From Paenibacillus dauci (GTDB lineage Bacteria; Bacillota; Bacilli; Paenibacillales; Paenibacillaceae): 64,000 nucleotides of DNA. The DNA lies in assembly GCF_000971985.1 (NCBI RefSeq), contig NZ_LAQQ01000001.1:682001-746000 (forward strand), read 5' to 3'. A program made the translations under genes and the position numbers. Of the stretch, positions 53,784-63,322 are shown piece by piece (the first letter of the stretch is position 1; every line of letters begins with the position of its first letter). Below the pieces are notes generated by a model. It did no database searches. It saw nothing but the letters and a program-made list of their open reading frames with translations, and had not been told where the DNA came from.

Positions 53784-55652
53784 TTACAAAAAACGGAATT
53801 GTGCTTCTATCAATCCGTTGTATACCCCTTTACGCTGAATCAGCTGTTCATGGGTACCCTCTTCCTTAATCTCTCCATGATCGAGAACAACAATATGATC
53901 TGCATGACGGATCGTCGATAATCGGTGAGCGACGATAAAGGATGTTCTACCCTGCAGCAGTACCTTGAGTGCTTCCTGAATCCGCAGCTCGGTCTCTGTA
54001 TCGATGCTGGCGGTCGCTTCATCCAGTATGAGAATGCGCGGATCAGCCAGCAGTGCCCGGGCAAAGGAAAGCAGCTGACGCTGTCCCATCGACAGTACGT
54101 TCCCGCGTTCTTCGACTTCGGTATCATATCCTTTGGCCAGCTTCTCGATAAATACATGCGCATGAACGGCTTTGGCAGCAGCTTCCACCTCTTCGTCAGT
54201 CGCATCCAGACGACCGAACCTGATATTGTCGCGGATCGTTCCCGAGAAAATAAACGTATCCTGCAGCACGATACTGATCTGGCTGCGTAGACTCTCCAGG
54301 GTCACATCACGCAGATCCCGGCCATCGATCGTAATGTGGCCGCTTTTGATATCATAGAACCGACTAATCAGATTGATAATAGTGGATTTGCCCGAGCCGG
54401 TATGACCAACCAGAGCGATCGATTGTCCAGCTTGTACGTTCAAATTGATTCCTTTGAGTGCCGGACGACCGGGCTCATATTCAAATATAACATCTTTGAA
54501 CACAATATCCCCGCGGATACGAGGCATCGGTTGTGCACCGGGTTTGTCTGCTACCGACGGTTCTTCATCCATAAATTCGAATATCCGTTCCGAGGAAGCC
54601 ATTGCGACCAGCAGCTGATTATACATATTACCAAGCCGGTTAATCGGATCCCAGAAGTTGCTGACGTAGTTGGCAAAAGCCACCAGAATACCAATCTCAA
54701 TCTCGCCGCTGGCAATCAGCATCGTACCGAACCCGAACAGAATAACAGAGCCGAGTCCTCCAGTCACCTCAATCATCGGTCCAAACATCTGGTTCATCGC
54801 GGATGCTTTGTCCCATGATTGCTTGCTCGATAGATTCATATTGTCAAAATACTTCATGTTCTGCTTTTCCTGAGTATAGGCCTGGGTAACCCGGATTCCC
54901 TGAATCGATTCATTCAAATGGGAGTTAATGCGCGAATTCTTCATTCGTACTTCCTGCCAGGAACGGCGGATCACTTTGCGAAGCTTGGTAGAGACGAAGA
55001 ACATGATCGGCACCGTCAGCATTACAGCAAGCCCCAGCTTCCAGTTGATAAACAATAAAATAACGACTATTCCCAGGAGCTGTACACAGTCAATCATTAC
55101 GTTAACGGCTCCATTGGTAAACAGATCCTGCAATGAATTGACATCATTCGTGACACGAACGAGTACCGAGCCTGCCGGCCTTTTGTCAAAGAAAGAAAAA
55201 GACAACCGCTGAATATGACTGAACAGATCTGAGCGAAGATCATAGATCACTCTTTGTCCAATAATATTAGTGTATTTGATCCGGTATGCGTTGGCTGCCC
55301 ACTGAATCAGATACAGTACAAGTGCCAGTGCAGTCAACCCATACAGCAGCTTGAGGCTTGGCATACCATTGGCCGGCTGAATAGCTCGGTCGATCGCCAT
55401 ACCTGTAATCAATGGAACTGCCAGCTTGGTCACGGTACCCAGCACCATCATGAGCAGGATAAATGGAAGCAGCTGCCTCGCATATGGCTTCATATAACTG
55501 AACAGCCGGCTGAATTGTCCCCAGTTGAATGCTTTATCAATCAGCTCGTCATCCTGGTAAATGAATCGTTCCTCGACCCGTACCGAGGCGGATGTATCAG
55601 CGACCTTTCGCTTGTCATCCACCGATATATTATTCATGGAAGGATTACTCAT
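53784..55652 (-). CDS. ABC exporter half, intact ATP site (YheH/BmrD-like)
   Basis: 622 residues: an N-terminal extension, six membrane helices (about 50-330) and an ATPase domain with Walker A VGHTGSGKST and Walker B ILILDEATASIDTETE, where the catalytic Glu is present. Its signature is LSMGQRQLLSFARAL, altered from LSGGQ. It overlaps the partner gene by 8 bases and forms a heterodimer in which its own Walker motifs pair with the partner's good signature. Probable multidrug or lipid exporter; Bacillus BmrCD is the nearest model. Confidence 0.93.
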   Translation of the reverse strand: MSNPSMNNISVDDKRKVADTSASVRVEERFIYQDDELIDKAFNWGQFSRLFSYMKPYARQLLPFILLMMVLGTVTKLAVPLITGMAIDRAIQPANGMPSLKLLYGLTALALVLYLIQWAANAYRIKYTNIIGQRVIYDLRSDLFSHIQRLSFSFFDKRPAGSVLVRVTNDVNSLQDLFTNGAVNVMIDCVQLLGIVVILLFINWKLGLAVMLTVPIMFFVSTKLRKVIRRSWQEVRMKNSRINSHLNESIQGIRVTQAYTQEKQNMKYFDNMNLSSKQSWDKASAMNQMFGPMIEVTGGLGSVILFGFGTMLIASGEIEIGILVAFANYVSNFWDPINRLGNMYNQLLVAMASSERIFEFMDEEPSVADKPGAQPMPRIRGDIVFKDVIFEYEPGRPALKGINLNVQAGQSIALVGHTGSGKSTIINLISRFYDIKSGHITIDGRDLRDVTLESLRSQISIVLQDTFIFSGTIRDNIRFGRLDATDEEVEAAAKAVHAHVFIEKLAKGYDTEVEERGNVLSMGQRQLLSFARALLADPRILILDEATASIDTETELRIQEALKVLLQGRTSFIVAHRLSTIRHADHIVVLDHGEIKEEGTHEQLIQRKGVYNGLIEAQFRFL

Positions 55653-57468
55653 GGTATCTCACCTGCTCTCCGCTGCCGGGCTGCGGCATCTCTCTGTTCC
55701 ATTCTTCCGGATGATCCGAATCATCAATTTCCTGCTGACGGGAAATATGATCAGCATACTGTACCTGATAGATATCCTGATAAGGGCCGGCAGCCGCAAT
55801 CAGCTGCTCATGCTTGCCGCGCTGAATAACACGCCCTTCTTCCAATACCAGAATCTCATCCGCATGACGCAGTGAAGATATCCGGTGAGCAATAATAAAG
55901 GTTGTCCGTCCTCGCATTACTTCCTGGAAGCCGGATTGAATCTCGTGTTCTGTCGCCATATCGACGGCACTGGTTGCATCGTCCAGAATCAGAATTTTCG
56001 GATTTTTGAGCAGTGCCCGGGCAATCGCGAGACGCTGTTTTTGTCCACCCGATAATCCGAGACCACGTTCACCGACGATCGTATCATACCCTTTGGGCAG
56101 CTCCATAATGAACTCATGCGCTTTGGCAAGTGTGGCTGCACGGATAATCTCTTCCATCGTCACTTCTTCCATGCCATAAGCGATATTATTCTTGATGGTG
56201 GAAGAGAACAGGAAGGTCTCCTGGAATACAGAGGCGATCTGTGCGCGCAGATCTTCGATCCGTATATCCCGTATATCGGTACCATCCAGTGTAATCCGTC
56301 CTTCGTTAACGTTATAAGCACGCATTAAGAGCTGAATAATGGTCGATTTGCCCGAGCCTGTGCCGCCTAGCAGACCGATTACCGAACCGGGAGGTGCATC
56401 CAAGTTGATATCCACAACGGCAGCCAGCTTGTTGCCGTAAGCAAAAGTCACATGGTCAAACACGACATGGCCTTTGATTTCATGCATAGGCTTGGCTGTA
56501 TGCTCATCCTTGATATCTACCGGCTGATTCAGGATTTCCAGAATCCGTTCGGTCGAAGCTTTGGACTGGGTATAGTTGTTAATGTGAAAGCCAAGTCCCC
56601 ACATCGGGCCAATTATGTACCAGATCAGGGTGAAAAAAGCGACTAGTTCCCCAAGTGTCATAGAACCCTGAATGACCAGTGTACCGCCAAATCCGAGCAA
56701 AATAACGATACATACCGAAGCGAGCAGCTCCATAACAGGGAAATAGCGGCTCCACAGGGAAGAAGCAAAAATCTGGTTGGTGCGGTAACGCTCATTACGC
56801 AGCGAGAATTTGTCCACTTCATGTGCTTCACGGGCAAATGACTTGATCGTGCGCACACCGGTTATATTTTCCTGTACAGCTGTGGTAAGGGAACTTAATG
56901 CCAGACGCATCTCCTGAAAAGCCGGATGGATACGTGATTCAAAACGCAAAGCGACATACACCAGAAATGGGATCGAAATAAGAGTAACGAGAGTGAGCTG
57001 CCAGTTCAGCGAGAACATGACTATGGAACCGAAGATGACCATAAGGAATACATTGAGCAGCTGGGCAAAGCCAAACCCGATAAAGTTACGGATCGCCTCC
57101 AGATCTCCGGTCAGACGGGACATCAGGTCTCCTGTTTTGGCAGTATCATAATAACGGAAGGATAAAAACTGAAGCTTTTCATAGCAGGCATTACGAAGCC
57201 GGTAGGCGAGAAAATTACCGAGTCGCCCTCCAAAAAATCCATGCAGGAACTGCATGCATGCTTTCAAAATCGTAACGATGAACAAGCCGATAACCAGCAT
57301 AGGCACCTGGTCATACCGCCTGAGTCTGATAATATCATCAATCAGGTACCTCAGCAGATTCGGATAAACCAATCCAAGCGCGGTAGCGGTTGCAAGACAA
57401 AAGATGGAGAGGTAAAAATAGCTCTTTTTTTCACGGTAAAAGCCTTGCAGTTGCCTGAGAACGTCCAT
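55645..57468 (-). CDS. ABC exporter half, degenerate ATP site (YheI/BmrC-like)
   Basis: 607 residues with six membrane helices and an ATPase domain: Walker A LGGTGSGKST, consensus signature LGLSGGQKQRLAIARAL and Walker B ILILDDATSAVDMATE, where Asp replaces the catalytic Glu. Such paired loss marks heterodimeric exporters. AGGAGG precedes ATG. The upstream 57469-57837 is AT-rich; no clear leader peptide of the bmrB kind was found. Confidence 0.93.
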   Translation of the reverse strand: MDVLRQLQGFYREKKSYFYLSIFCLATATALGLVYPNLLRYLIDDIIRLRRYDQVPMLVIGLFIVTILKACMQFLHGFFGGRLGNFLAYRLRNACYEKLQFLSFRYYDTAKTGDLMSRLTGDLEAIRNFIGFGFAQLLNVFLMVIFGSIVMFSLNWQLTLVTLISIPFLVYVALRFESRIHPAFQEMRLALSSLTTAVQENITGVRTIKSFAREAHEVDKFSLRNERYRTNQIFASSLWSRYFPVMELLASVCIVILLGFGGTLVIQGSMTLGELVAFFTLIWYIIGPMWGLGFHINNYTQSKASTERILEILNQPVDIKDEHTAKPMHEIKGHVVFDHVTFAYGNKLAAVVDINLDAPPGSVIGLLGGTGSGKSTIIQLLMRAYNVNEGRITLDGTDIRDIRIEDLRAQIASVFQETFLFSSTIKNNIAYGMEEVTMEEIIRAATLAKAHEFIMELPKGYDTIVGERGLGLSGGQKQRLAIARALLKNPKILILDDATSAVDMATEHEIQSGFQEVMRGRTTFIIAHRISSLRHADEILVLEEGRVIQRGKHEQLIAAAGPYQDIYQVQYADHISRQQEIDDSDHPEEWNREMPQPGSGEQVRYHE

Positions 57469-57780
57469 GTTGTTCCTCCTTCAATCACCTGTCAGGTTAA
57501 TTAGCATAATGAAGCTTACCACCGTCGCCAATTGCCCGCAAAGAGGATAAGAGACCGTTTACAGCCGATGATGTTAAATTAATGCCATAATCAATATATA
57601 ATGACCCCATTATAATGAAATCATGCAAAATGCTCCTAATAACAGCGGTTTATTCCACAGTCCCGATTTTTGTAAACTATTGTTTTAGTGTTGAAAGTAA
57701 AAGCGTTATAATTTCAAATTTGAAACACTAATTTTCTATCTACTTATATAATAATAAGGAAGTATTAAATATACAAAAAA

Positions 57781-57811
57781 AGAAGACTGTTCTGTACCAT
57801 GAACAGTCTTC
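57781..57811 (-). terminator. Terminator of the dynamin gene
   Basis: AGAAGACTGTTC pairs with GAACAGTCTTCT; TTTTTTTG follows on the minus strand. Confidence 0.9.
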
Positions 57812-57837
57812 TATAAGTTTAATGCACAATTATATTG

Positions 57838-60800
57838 TTAATGATGAAGCTGAGATGTGGCTGAATCGGCTGCCAGTTCATCCAGTTCGGCAGCAAGCTG
57901 ATGCCACCGTTCGGGTCCGTCGGACATACGAAGTGAAGCCTCGGTTGCTTCTGCCCATTCGGCAATTTGACGGTGCATCTCTTCTATCGTCTCCCGGAAG
58001 CGTGTATTCAGACCGTCAATATAATAAATGGCGAGTCGTTCACGCTGCTCCTCCAGCAACTGACCAATCATACTGTCGATTCGAGCAGTCACCTCGTTTC
58101 GCAGCTTTTCACGTCCTCCCTGTTCAAAGAAATGACGTGGATTCCGGAACATGGACCAGAGCGATTTCCAATCTACTGCCTGGGACAAGCCCAGTGGTGG
58201 CAGCTGTGGCGTCTCCCAGCCGGATGGTTCATATATGGACAGACGCAATCCGGTTGTAGCAGCTTCCGCTTCACGTCCATAGGTTCTCATCCGTTCGCTG
58301 ATCAGCTGACGCGCAGCCTTCTCCATCCGCAGCGTAGTTGCCAGCACTTCCTGTTCCAGTTCAATACCAACTCTCCGCTGCAGTTCACGTCCGCAGGCTG
58401 CAAAGTCGGCTTTGAGATCCGCAGATTCCTGATTCAGCTGTGCCGGGTTGAAGATTTCCGGTATCCATTCCAGTGTTTTGAGGCGTACACGTTGGCGTAC
58501 ATGGAACAGTAGCTCCCCGCTCTCCTCCTGTACCCTGCGATCAGGCTCCGTACGGGCAATACCACTGACAGCTTCGCGGGCCGTCTGCTGCTCTGTCATC
58601 AACTGCTGTCTGCGCTGCTGACGGTAGGCTTCGCCCTGTCTGGCAGCTTCTTCCCAGGATATGATCATATCCCGGATACGGCCGATCTCTTCCAGCGCTG
58701 CATGCACAGCCAGACCTGCCAATGTCTCATCAGCGAATGTATTAAAACTCTGCTGGAACCCCCGGAACCCTTCATCCTGTCCGTGCAGCGCACGGCGGCT
58801 CGACAGCGCATGAATATTCGGTTCACGAATGCCTGCCGTATTCAGTTCACGAACAATCCGTCCTACTACATCATTTTTCTCTTCTTCAGAGGAAGCCAGA
58901 TCAGAGGCATTAACGATAAAGAACATATTGTCCAGTGCCAGACTGCCTTTGACGCGTCCAAGCTGTTCCAGCAGCTGACGATCACCTGCTGTAAACGCAT
59001 GATTGTAATAGGTTACGAATACCAGTGCATCTGCAGATTTCATATATTCAAAAGTAACGCCGGTATGACGCGCATTAACCGAATCGGCGCCCGGTGTATC
59101 CACCAGTACCATTCCCTGACGAGTCAGATCACAATCATAATACAGGTCAATTCGGCGGACAAAGCAAGATTGCTGCTCTTCCGATACATAACCACGGAAA
59201 GCATCCATATCGACTTCGACCTGCTGACCAAGCCGATCCGCCATCTGTTCCCATCCTGCTGCCGCAGCCATAATAAAGTTGTAATGCGCACGTGCCGAAG
59301 GATGGATACGTGAAGGAGTCAATCCGGCAACCGCCTTGCGCCAATCCTGCTCCAACGAGCGATCGGGCAATCCAAGTAGACGCAGTGCTCCGCTGATATC
59401 TTCCTGCATTTCTTCCGCGTCTTTCAAAAAGACTACAGCTGTTCCATGAGCATGATGACTATCCGCTCCCATAATTTGGGTGATAGCTGCTGTCATTGGA
59501 TGAGGAGAGACCGGCAGGACCGAGCCGCCAAGCAATGCATTGGCAAAAGAGGATTTGCCTGCACTGAACGCACCGAATAAGGCCAGTGTAAACTTGCCAT
59601 CTTCCATAATCCCTGCACGGCGGCGCAATTCTTCCGCCTGGGACGCCATTCCCGGTAGTTCAGCAATCTTGCCGGCTGTACTGCGCAGGCGCTCTGCTGT
59701 ACCCAGCAGACGCTGCTGGCGTGCCGAAGCTCCTTCCTGCTGTGCTGCCGAAGAAGGTGGAGCTGTATGCAATCCATTTCTATGGATAGCAGCCGAATCA
59801 GCATCTTTTCCAGTTGATTCGGCTGATGGCACATTCGCTGATAGCTGATTATCGTTATTATCCTGTTGATTGGTCACCGATTGCTCTGTGTCTCCTGCTT
59901 TGGCAGATGCAGGATTTAACGGATTATTGTAACTCACATGTTGTGTATCCGATGCTGTATTCTGCCCTGCCTGCACACCGGCTTCGATACGGGGCAGCCA
60001 GTCAGGCACTGTAGTCTCCCGCTTTGGCAGAATACTGCGCACTGATAGATCTTGCTGTTGCAGCTGCTGCTCCGCTTCCTGCTGACGGACAAGATCATCA
60101 TAACGTGCTTGCAGCTGCTGTTTCTCAGCCTCTATATCGGCAGTCTGGCGTTCTACTTCCGGTTGCAGCTGTTCCAATAGACGATCTGCTGCTTCCAGTG
60201 CTGCACGGCGATACTTCGCAGCCGTCTGCTCCCGCAGTGCACGTGTATAATTGAGCACATACTCTCCCGATATCGCCATATCCTTGCCGGTACCTGCTTC
60301 GATATCAGCAACCGTAATCTCTGGAAGCGATGCGGTCAGAGCTGTCTCCTGTTCCTCGTTCCACAGTTCATGCTCCCGACTCCAACCGCGCAGCAGCCCT
60401 CGTACATGTACATCCAGGTTGGCAGCAACCTGCTCCTGATACGCCTGCAAAAAGGTCTGCCTGCGCTGTTCGCGTTCCTGCATCGTTTTTTCGCGGGAAG
60501 CAAACAGTCCTTTTTTGAAACCGGGACGCTCACCCTCCAGATAGAGCTGTGCAAGATCACGCAGCGCTGCCGGTGTCAGGTTCGCCTGCTCTACCAATCG
60601 GCCAATCTCCCAGCTCCATGTGTCACGCAGCTTTTTGAAGTTACCATTCAGCTCATCCTGTTGCTGCTGCAGCTGAGTGATCTTTCCGTTTAAGCTCGGA
60701 AGATCCTGCACCAATTCTTCTGAAAAAGAATCCTCCTCAGTCTCTTCTTCCACAGAATATTGTGTATCTTGATCGAGCTCCTGATCATCGGAGTCGTGGG

Positions 60801-61662
60801 ACATCTGTTCATTCAGCCACTTGCTGTGCTCTTCTGCCAGCTCCCATGCAGCCTGAGACAGGCTGTAGCGCATCAGTGGCACATGATCTTCGAGCAGCTC
60901 GCCAATCACTTCACGAAGACGTTCCAGCCGACCATACGTATGCTCTGGAACCTGACGTGAGACATATAACACACCTGCCGGTTCAATGCCCCGTCTGGCA
61001 AAAGCCTGCTCTACCCCTTTGCGATATTCTGCAAAAGACAGCTCCTGATCTTCATGCTTGTCAATCTGGTTAACAATCAGATACAGTGGTTTGCCACGTT
61101 CATACAATGTGCGAGCAAACGAAAGATTCGTCTCGGACTGCACATGATTATAATCCATCACATAAAAGACCACATCGGCGCGATGCAGTGCTGAATAAGT
61201 AGCTGCTTCATGAGCAGCATCTGTGGAATCCACGCCAGGCGTATCCAGCAGTACTCCATGCTGTCCAAGCAGTGGAATCTGGTCCCATAATTCTACAGAT
61301 TCGTAATCGCCACCGTTTTTACAATATTCGTCCAGCTTGTCCAGATCGATCTCCAGATCGTCGCCTGCATGTACATGAACGAGCGCACGCGGTTCTCCGC
61401 AGCGAATCGCAGCAATATTGGCTGTAGTCGGTACCGGACTGGTCGGCAGTACCTGCTTGCCGCACAGCCAGTTCATGAGACTGGATTTGCCTGCCGAGAA
61501 ATGACCGCAAAAAGCCAGTACCAGTTCCTCCGAACGGTATTTCTGCTGCAAATCATGTGCTTTTTGGGCAGCTGCGTAATTGCCCTGTCGGTTTAGTTCC
61601 TGGGCGAGCTGCTCCAGAATAGGTTCAAATGAATCTTCTCTCTGCGTTGTAATCGCTTGCAT
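57838..61662 (-). CDS. Tandem dynamin-like GTPase (DynA-like)
   Basis: 1274 residues holding two complete dynamin units in one chain, as in DynA (YpbR) of Bacillus subtilis (about 1193). Unit 1 has GHFSAGKSSLMNW (53-65), the PTTAN switch, DTPGVDST (about 140) and VNQIDKHED. Unit 2 has GAFSAGKSSFANALLGG near 697, PMTAAI, DTPGADSVNA and IVNASDLASSEEEK. Coiled-coil helices between and after them are Gln/Glu/Arg-rich. DynA tethers and fuses membranes and helps survival of membrane damage and phage attack. ATG 61662 is set by GGAGG at 8 bases. An acidic spacer follows unit 1. Confidence 0.93.
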   Translation of the reverse strand: MQAITTQREDSFEPILEQLAQELNRQGNYAAAQKAHDLQQKYRSEELVLAFCGHFSAGKSSLMNWLCGKQVLPTSPVPTTANIAAIRCGEPRALVHVHAGDDLEIDLDKLDEYCKNGGDYESVELWDQIPLLGQHGVLLDTPGVDSTDAAHEAATYSALHRADVVFYVMDYNHVQSETNLSFARTLYERGKPLYLIVNQIDKHEDQELSFAEYRKGVEQAFARRGIEPAGVLYVSRQVPEHTYGRLERLREVIGELLEDHVPLMRYSLSQAAWELAEEHSKWLNEQMSHDSDDQELDQDTQYSVEEETEEDSFSEELVQDLPSLNGKITQLQQQQDELNGNFKKLRDTWSWEIGRLVEQANLTPAALRDLAQLYLEGERPGFKKGLFASREKTMQEREQRRQTFLQAYQEQVAANLDVHVRGLLRGWSREHELWNEEQETALTASLPEITVADIEAGTGKDMAISGEYVLNYTRALREQTAAKYRRAALEAADRLLEQLQPEVERQTADIEAEKQQLQARYDDLVRQQEAEQQLQQQDLSVRSILPKRETTVPDWLPRIEAGVQAGQNTASDTQHVSYNNPLNPASAKAGDTEQSVTNQQDNNDNQLSANVPSAESTGKDADSAAIHRNGLHTAPPSSAAQQEGASARQQRLLGTAERLRSTAGKIAELPGMASQAEELRRRAGIMEDGKFTLALFGAFSAGKSSFANALLGGSVLPVSPHPMTAAITQIMGADSHHAHGTAVVFLKDAEEMQEDISGALRLLGLPDRSLEQDWRKAVAGLTPSRIHPSARAHYNFIMAAAAGWEQMADRLGQQVEVDMDAFRGYVSEEQQSCFVRRIDLYYDCDLTRQGMVLVDTPGADSVNARHTGVTFEYMKSADALVFVTYYNHAFTAGDRQLLEQLGRVKGSLALDNMFFIVNASDLASSEEEKNDVVGRIVRELNTAGIREPNIHALSSRRALHGQDEGFRGFQQSFNTFADETLAGLAVHAALEEIGRIRDMIISWEEAARQGEAYRQQRRQQLMTEQQTAREAVSGIARTEPDRRVQEESGELLFHVRQRVRLKTLEWIPEIFNPAQLNQESADLKADFAACGRELQRRVGIELEQEVLATTLRMEKAARQLISERMRTYGREAEAATTGLRLSIYEPSGWETPQLPPLGLSQAVDWKSLWSMFRNPRHFFEQGGREKLRNEVTARIDSMIGQLLEEQRERLAIYYIDGLNTRFRETIEEMHRQIAEWAEATEASLRMSDGPERWHQLAAELDELAADSATSQLHH

Positions 61663-61846
61663 CAGTATGTCCTCCGTCACTTTCTGATGATGGTCCAATC
61701 GTTGTGTTCTTTTTAATAGCCGGTACGGATCATTACGATCACTCCGGAGCATTATTTTAAAATTTATCCTTATCTGTATTGTAGCATTGTATAGGATGTA
61801 TCGGAAACCAGCGATTCATTTTAAAGATCATCTATAGCGTTATAGC

Positions 61847-61901
61847 AAAAAAGCTTTTTATACATAGGTACCTGTACAGGACCTGCAGTATAAAAAGCTT
61901 T
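61847..61901 (-). terminator. Terminator of the Nth-hypothetical operon
   Basis: AAAAAGCTTTTTATAC pairs with GTATAAAAAGCTTT, between the gene ending at 61970 and the dynamin gene. The remaining stretch 61663-61969 shows nothing else. Confidence 0.8.
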
Positions 61902-61969
61902 GGAGCTGTTCACACAAAAAAATATGGCCAAGCAGCCTTTCTGTGTAAACATCATGTATTGATTTTGTA

Positions 61970-62248
61970 TTAAACTACGCTTGCTTCTGTTTCCGCAACC
62001 GGAACCAGAACTTCAAACAATTTGCCGTGCTGCAGAATTGTAATGCCTCTGCCTTTGTCTTTCATAACCACGACATCGCGTTTTTGTGCCATGCGCTCGA
62101 GGTAATGTTCCGGTACATCACCAGAATAGTTGACAGTAATGCCTTCAACTACTTTTTCTTCGTTTTCAACCAATTCTTCGGCAACGATCTGTTCGAAGAT
62201 ATCGGAGAATTGTTCAAAGTTATCAGTGTAGACGGAAATGCATTTCAT
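61970..62248 (-). CDS. Hypothetical protein, 92 residues
   Basis: Not recognised by name. ATG 62248 is set by AGAGGTCG; the protein begins MKCISVYTDNFEQFSDIFEQ and continues with acidic EELVENEEKVVEGITVNYSG and YLERMAQKRDVVVMKDKGRG. No signal or membrane part. It starts 16 bases after the stop of the endonuclease III gene and is probably co-transcribed with it. Confidence 0.75.
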   Translation of the reverse strand: MKCISVYTDNFEQFSDIFEQIVAEELVENEEKVVEGITVNYSGDVPEHYLERMAQKRDVVVMKDKGRGITILQHGKLFEVLVPVAETEASVV

Positions 62249-62264
62249 AACGTTCGACCTCTTT

Positions 62265-62981
62265 TTATGTTGTAGTATTAGATTGCTTGTCCTTCGCTCT
62301 GGACACACGCGGCTTAGCCGGCTTGTCCTTGATGACAAGGGACGTTTTCATTCTTTTTTTGCCTTCACGGCAAATATCAAGCAATGGACAGATCTGACAG
62401 GCCGGGTTTTGCGCCTTGCAATGATACCTTCCGAAAAAAATAAATCGATGATGGGATAGCGTCCATTCTTCACGCGGTACCCGTTTCGTCAGTTTACGTT
62501 CAACTTCCAGTACATTGTCTTTCCAATTGGCAAGACCCAGTCGTTTGGATACCCGTTCTACATGTGTATCCACGGCAAAAGCAGGCACACCGAAAGCATT
62601 GGATACTACGACGTTGGCCGTTTTGCGGCCTACACCCGGCAGCTGTACGAGCAGATCGTGCTCACTCGGTACATCGCCGCCATACTGTTCGATCAGAATC
62701 CGGCATAAATTCTGGATATGCTTGGCTTTGCTGCGATACAACCCGATTCGCCGTATATCCTGTTCCAACTCTTCCAGCGGCACGTTCAGATAATCTTGCG
62801 GTGTACGGTATTTCTGAAATAAATCAACCGTTACCTTATTGACTGTTGCGTCTGTACACTGTGCAGAAAGCAGAACGGCAATCGTCAATTCAAAGGCATT
62901 ACTATGATTAAGTTCGCAGTGGGCATCGGGAAACATGCCGGCAAGCGTGTCCAGAATATGTCTTACGGTAGCGGCATTCAT
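62265..62981 (-). CDS. nth: Endonuclease III
   Basis: Base-excision repair glycosylase/AP lyase of 238 residues for oxidised pyrimidines. The helix-hairpin-helix LPGVGRKTANVVVSNAF holds catalytic K120, and D138 is in FAVDTHVERVSKRLGL. The C-terminal Fe-S cluster has Cys spaced 6, 2 and 5 (CKAQNPACQICPLLDIC). The C-terminal tail of about 25 residues is basic. ATG 62981 has GGAGG at 8 bases; the nearer ATG 62987 is too close. Confidence 0.96.
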   Translation of the reverse strand: MNAATVRHILDTLAGMFPDAHCELNHSNAFELTIAVLLSAQCTDATVNKVTVDLFQKYRTPQDYLNVPLEELEQDIRRIGLYRSKAKHIQNLCRILIEQYGGDVPSEHDLLVQLPGVGRKTANVVVSNAFGVPAFAVDTHVERVSKRLGLANWKDNVLEVERKLTKRVPREEWTLSHHRFIFFGRYHCKAQNPACQICPLLDICREGKKRMKTSLVIKDKPAKPRVSRAKDKQSNTTT

Positions 62982-63230
62982 TTTCATTCCTCCTGCAAAA
63001 AACCGCCTGTTCACGATATGGATCGTGATGCAGACGGTATCGTCTCACGGTACCTGATGATGGGATTGCTGGATTACGTGTCAGACTCTGTTGCTCCATC
63101 TTCAATGACAATACAATTCGTATCTTAACATGTTCTGACTGTAATTGCACTATACTTTACATGAAATTTCAGTAATTTTATTGTCATGGATTACAATCAC
63201 TCAGACGCTAACAATATTACAGAAAATGGA

Positions 63231-63274
63231 ATAAAAAAGAACCAGCCCTCCCTGCGGATGGGAGCGACTGGTTC
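63231..63274 (-). terminator. Terminator of the amidase gene
   Basis: On the minus strand GAACCAGtCGCTCCC pairs with GGGAGgGCTGGTTC, followed by TTTTTTATT. The rest of 62982-63322 holds no gene. Confidence 0.85.
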
Positions 63275-63322
63275 GATTAGAACGAATTATTGTAGATTCA
63301 TATTCTTCTGCTACAAAATGGA

